A DNA stretch of 17,885 bases from positions 1 through 17,885 of the forward strand of contig CAMODP010000014.1 of NCBI GenBank assembly GCA_946611445.1. The letters run 5' to 3'. The stretch is from an uncultured Eubacterium sp. Its GTDB lineage: Bacteria; Bacillota; Clostridia; Lachnospirales; Lachnospiraceae. Below are positions 14,777 through 17,885 of the stretch, in pieces; position 1 is the first letter of the stretch, and every line of letters begins with the position of its first letter. Under the pieces are notes generated by a model. That model was not told the DNA's origin and did no database searches. It saw nothing but the letters and a program-made list of their open reading frames with translations. The position numbers and the translations under genes are program-made.

Positions 14777-16711
14777 TTGTACAAAATCATATTCCAGATC
14801 GAAAACAGCAATCCTGTGGAGGCATTTGCCAATGAAGGCGAAATCCTTCTGCAGATCGCGCAGAGAAACAATGTGGCTATAGACGCGCCCTGTTCCGGCA
14901 ACGGCTCCTGCGGCAAGTGCCGTGTCCGCCTGTTGAGCGGCAAGCTGGACGCGCAGCGGACCAGACACATCTCCGAAGAGGAGTTCGCGGACGGCTGGCG
15001 GCTTGCATGCTGCAGCAAAATCGTCGATGACATTGTCGTAGAAGTCCCTGACATTGCCTCGGCCTACCGGAGCCGGATGAAGGTGGCGGACCTGAGCACC
15101 GGCAAGGAGGTGGAGATCTTTGAGCAGTCCAGGGCACAGGTTCTGGCGGCGGGCATAGAACAGAAGAACAGCATGGATATCCTGGATATTGTCATGGATG
15201 CCCCCACGCTGGATGACACCATGCCGGACAATGAGCGCATCGTATGGGCGATCAAAGCCGAGACCGGCGTGGAGAAGGTGCGTCTTCCGTACCTGGTCAT
15301 GCGCAAGCTGGCGGAGGTCCTGCGGGAAGGAGATTTCCATGTCAAATGCGTAATCCGGAGAACGGCGTCCGATATTTTTGTCTATGACGTGATGCCGGCG
15401 ACAGAGGATGTGATCATCGGCGGCCTGGCGATCGATATCGGAACGACGACCGTTTCCGCAATCCTGCTGGACATGCAGACCGGCAAGATCCTGGGCAAGG
15501 CTTCCTCAGGCAACGGACAGATCCGCTACGGCGCGGATGTCATCAACCGCATTATCGAATCGACAAAGCCCGGCGGCAGGAAAAGGCTTCAGGAAGCAAT
15601 CGTCAAGGAGACGATCAATCCGATGATCCGCGAGATGTGCCGGGCCGCGGAATTCCGTGCCGATCACATTTACAGGATGTCCATCGCCTCAAATACTACG
15701 ATGAATCACCTGCTGATGGGCGTATCCTCGGATTCGATCCGCACGGAGCCCTATATTCCGACGTTTTTCAAGACGAATTCGCTGTTCGCCTCAGACATCG
15801 GCATCCGGGTCCATCCGGACGCGCACATCATCCTGGCGCCGAATATCGGCAGCTATGTAGGCGGAGACATCACCGCCGGCGCGTTCATCAGCATGATCTG
15901 GAACCGCCCGGAGACTTCCCTGTTCATCGACCTGGGAACCAACGGCGAGCTGGTGCTGGGCAACGAGGACTTCCTGATCAGCTGTGCCTGCTCCGCAGGA
16001 CCGGCCTTTGAGGGCGGCGACATCAGCTGCGGCATGCGCGCCACGGACGGTGCCATCGAGGCCTGCACGATCGATTATGAGACGATGGAGCCGACCTTTG
16101 AAATCATCGGCGATCCGGGAACAAAGCCGGTAGGCCTGTGCGGATCCGGCCTGATCGATGTGATAGCGGAGCTGTTTCTCAACGGCATCATCAACGCAAA
16201 AGGAAAATTTGTGCGCGAGGGCGAGCGGGTGCGCCATGACCAGTACGGCATGGGCAGCTATGTCCTGGCCTTCCGCAAGGACGCCGGCAGCGTGAAGGAC
16301 GTGGAGATCACAGAGGTGGATATCGACAACTTCATCCGCGCGAAGGGTGCCATTTTCTCCGCTGTGCGCACCATGCTGCGGTATCTGGATTACACCGTCG
16401 ATATGATCGATGATGTGTATGTGGCCGGCGGCATCGGCAGCGGCATCAATATGCGCAACGCCGTGGTCATCGGCATGCTTCCGGATATTCCGGTGGAGAA
16501 ATTCCACTACATCGGCAATTCTTCACTCACCGGCTCCTACATGATGCTGCTGTCTACGCAGGCGGAGAGGAAGACCTATGAGATCGCGCAGGGCATGACC
16601 TATCTGGAACTGTCCACTGTGCCGACCTATATGGACGAGTTCGTCGCCTGCTGCTTCCTGCCGCACACAGATGACCGCCTGTTCCCGAGTGTGGAACTGA
16701 AGGGAAAATGA
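14777..16711 (+). CDS. RACo-type reductive activator of a corrinoid protein (ferredoxin + ASKHA ATPase)
   Basis: Proteins of this family use ATP to return oxidised Co(II) corrinoid cofactor to active Co(I) in methyl-transfer proteins, such as the corrinoid iron-sulfur protein of acetogens or the corrinoid proteins of methyltransferase systems. The 644-residue product opens with a 2Fe-2S ferredoxin domain: C39, C45 and C48 in DAPCSGNGSCGKCRVRLL, and C78 in RLACCSK. A linker domain follows, then an actin-like ATPase with GLAIDIGTTTVSAILLD (about 215-231), NTTMNHLLMGV, APNIGSYVGGDITAGAF, LFIDLGTNGELVLG and SAGPAFEGGDI. The start codon is TTG, supported by GGAGG (14763-14767) 9 nt before it and by the family N-terminus. 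fhs follows, pointing to C1 metabolism. The corrinoid partner is not in this window. Confidence 0.9.
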   Translation: MYKIIFQIENSNPVEAFANEGEILLQIAQRNNVAIDAPCSGNGSCGKCRVRLLSGKLDAQRTRHISEEEFADGWRLACCSKIVDDIVVEVPDIASAYRSRMKVADLSTGKEVEIFEQSRAQVLAAGIEQKNSMDILDIVMDAPTLDDTMPDNERIVWAIKAETGVEKVRLPYLVMRKLAEVLREGDFHVKCVIRRTASDIFVYDVMPATEDVIIGGLAIDIGTTTVSAILLDMQTGKILGKASSGNGQIRYGADVINRIIESTKPGGRKRLQEAIVKETINPMIREMCRAAEFRADHIYRMSIASNTTMNHLLMGVSSDSIRTEPYIPTFFKTNSLFASDIGIRVHPDAHIILAPNIGSYVGGDITAGAFISMIWNRPETSLFIDLGTNGELVLGNEDFLISCACSAGPAFEGGDISCGMRATDGAIEACTIDYETMEPTFEIIGDPGTKPVGLCGSGLIDVIAELFLNGIINAKGKFVREGERVRHDQYGMGSYVLAFRKDAGSVKDVEITEVDIDNFIRAKGAIFSAVRTMLRYLDYTVDMIDDVYVAGGIGSGINMRNAVVIGMLPDIPVEKFHYIGNSSLTGSYMMLLSTQAERKTYEIAQGMTYLELSTVPTYMDEFVACCFLPHTDDRLFPSVELKGK

Positions 16712-16874
16712 GATAGTTCCGCCGCGGACAATCTACACTTTGCAGCATGGACTCTGCACAGAAAAATATAGTTTGAGGAGTTGCCCGCGGCTGGCGAATG
16801 TATTAAAATAAATACAAAACATGCGCAACCATTAATGCAATATAAACAATAAAAGTAAAGGGAGGTAAACGACA
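16712..16874 (+). promoter_or_regulatory. fhs upstream region with candidate promoter
   Basis: A candidate promoter has TTGCCC (16781-16786) and TAAAAT (16804-16809) with a 17-bp spacer, each only a partial consensus match. GCCGCGG (16721-16727) and CCGCGGC (16785-16791) can pair over a 57-nt loop, and TGCAG/CTGCA (16741-16745, 16754-16758) forms a small inner hairpin. No T-run terminator for the RACo gene is present, so read-through into fhs is possible. No known riboswitch was recognised. GGGAGG at 16860-16865 is the fhs ribosome binding site. Confidence 0.45.
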
Positions 16875-17885
16875 ATGGGCTTTAAATCTGACATCGAGAT
16901 CGCACAGGAGACCGAGATGACCAATATCCGCGAGATTGCGGAGATTGCCGGTATCGATGAGAAGTATCTCGAGCAGTACGGAAACTACAAGGCAAAGGTA
17001 GATTTCAACATCCTGAAGGATATGGCGGATGTTCCGGACGGCAAGCTGATCCTGGTGACGGCCATCAACCCGACTCCGGCCGGCGAGGGCAAGACCACCA
17101 CGACCGTAGGCCTGGGCGACGCGCTCCGCAAGATCGGCAAGAAATCTGTGATCGCCCTTCGTGAGCCTTCCCTGGGACCGGTCTTCGGCGTCAAGGGCGG
17201 CGCGGCAGGCGGCGGCTACGCGCAGGTCGTCCCGATGGAGGACATCAACCTGCATTTCACAGGTGACTTCCACGCCATCGGCGCGGCGAACAACCTGCTG
17301 GCTGCCATGATCGACAACCATATCTATCAGGGAAATTCCCTGCGCATTGACCCGACCAACATTACCTGGCACCGCGCGGTGGATATGAATGACCGTCAGC
17401 TCCGCTTCATGGTCAACGGCCTGAACGGACGCACAAACGGCAGACCGCGTGAGGACAGCTTTGATATCACGGTTGCCTCCGAGATCATGGCAGTGCTGTG
17501 CCTGTCAGCAGACATCACAGACCTGAAGGCCCGTCTGGCCCGCATCATCATCGGCTACAATGTGGACGGTGAGCCTGTGACAGCCGGACAGCTGAAGGCA
17601 GAAGGCGCCATGGCAGCCCTGCTGAAGGATGCCCTGAAGCCGAATCTGGTTCAGACACTGGAGAAGACCCCGGCCTTCGTGCACGGCGGACCGTTCGCCA
17701 ACATCGCGCACGGCTGCAACAGCGTGACCGCCACCAGACTGGCTCTGAAGCTCGGCGACTATGCTGTTACCGAAGCAGGCTTCGGCGCTGACCTCGGCGC
17801 AGAGAAGTTCCTGGACATCAAGTGCCGTATGGCAGGCCTGAAGCCGGATGCTATCGTACTGGTTGCAACCGTACGCGCCCTCAAG
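16875..17885 (+). CDS. fhs: Formate--tetrahydrofolate ligase Fhs (3' end cut off by the window)
   Basis: This enzyme makes 10-formyl-THF from formate, THF and ATP. It is the entry step of the methyl branch of the Wood-Ljungdahl pathway and also supports purine and fMet supply. The frame runs open from ATG 16875 to the last base, giving 337 of the usual ~556 residues. The N-terminal order is canonical: [13 protein letters not shown] (15-27), ATP-binding loop TPAGEGKT (67-74), then [35 protein letters not shown] and the segment [12 protein letters not shown]. It lies 163 nt behind the RACo-like gene, a pairing that fits acetogenic or methyl-group metabolism. glyA at 7802 acts on the same cofactor pool. 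Confidence 0.97.
   Translation, partial: MGFKSDIEIAQETEMTNIREIAEIAGIDEKYLEQYGNYKAKVDFNILKDMADVPDGKLILVTAINPTPAGEGKTTTTVGLGDALRKIGKKSVIALREPSLGPVFGVKGGAAGGGYAQVVPMEDINLHFTGDFHAIGAANNLLAAMIDNHIYQGNSLRIDPTNITWHRAVDMNDRQLRFMVNGLNGRTNGRPREDSFDITVASEIMAVLCLSADITDLKARLARIIIGYNVDGEPVTAGQLKAEGAMAALLKDALKPNLVQTLEKTPAFVHGGPFANIAHGCNSVTATRLALKLGDYAVTEAGFGADLGAEKFLDIKCRMAGLKPDAIVLVATVRALK

Overview
The window reads as a GC-rich chromosomal segment of an anaerobic Firmicute. The best guess is a Clostridia/Lachnospiraceae-type gut bacterium with acetogen-like one-carbon metabolism. The basis is the clostridial style of scpAB, the potABCD operon led by an XRE-cupin regulator, the free-standing-subunit decarboxylase Na+ pump, the corrinoid activator (RACo-like) beside formate-THF ligase, and strong AGGAGG-type ribosome binding sites. 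The genus cannot be fixed from the sequence alone. Every gene is on the + strand; no rRNA, tRNA, CRISPR array, transposase gene or phage gene was seen.

Layout. (1) 100-1617: scpA-scpB, the SMC-ScpAB chromosome-segregation partners. (2) 1618-1976: a 359-bp spacer with a perfect 12-bp palindrome, a nested hairpin and a near-perfect TTGACA-N16-TATAAT promoter. (3) 1977-7164: an XRE-cupin regulator followed by potA-potB-potC-potD, a polyamine (spermidine/putrescine-type) ABC importer. PotA has a duplicated C-terminal TOBE-like module. PotD is not a lipoprotein but carries a C-terminal membrane anchor. (4) 7165-7801: a 637-bp non-coding stretch with several short direct repeats, ending in a glyA promoter. 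(5) 7802-9064: glyA, closed by a long perfect hairpin. (6) 9219-14648: a five-gene biotin-dependent carboxyltransferase/decarboxylase island: acyl-CoA carboxyltransferase (MmdA/PccB-like), OadG-like subunit, biotin carrier, OadB Na+ pump, and an OadA/5S-like pyruvate/oxaloacetate carboxyltransferase. It ends at a textbook intrinsic terminator. (7) 14777-17885: a RACo-type corrinoid-protein reactivase and the first 337 codons of fhs, each with its own candidate promoter.

How the parts fit. GlyA and Fhs feed and use the tetrahydrofolate C1 pool. RACo reactivates a corrinoid methyl-transfer protein, so the right edge probably leads into a methyl-branch/Wood-Ljungdahl or methyltransferase locus (inference). 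The carboxylase island is the most interesting unit. It encodes two carboxyltransferases of different substrate class that appear to share one biotin carrier and one OadB/OadG membrane module, and no ATP-dependent biotin carboxylase is present. It could act as a transcarboxylase, as a Na+-pumping decarboxylase accepting two kinds of substrate, or in reverse as a Na+-gradient-driven carboxylase. The sequence does not say which.
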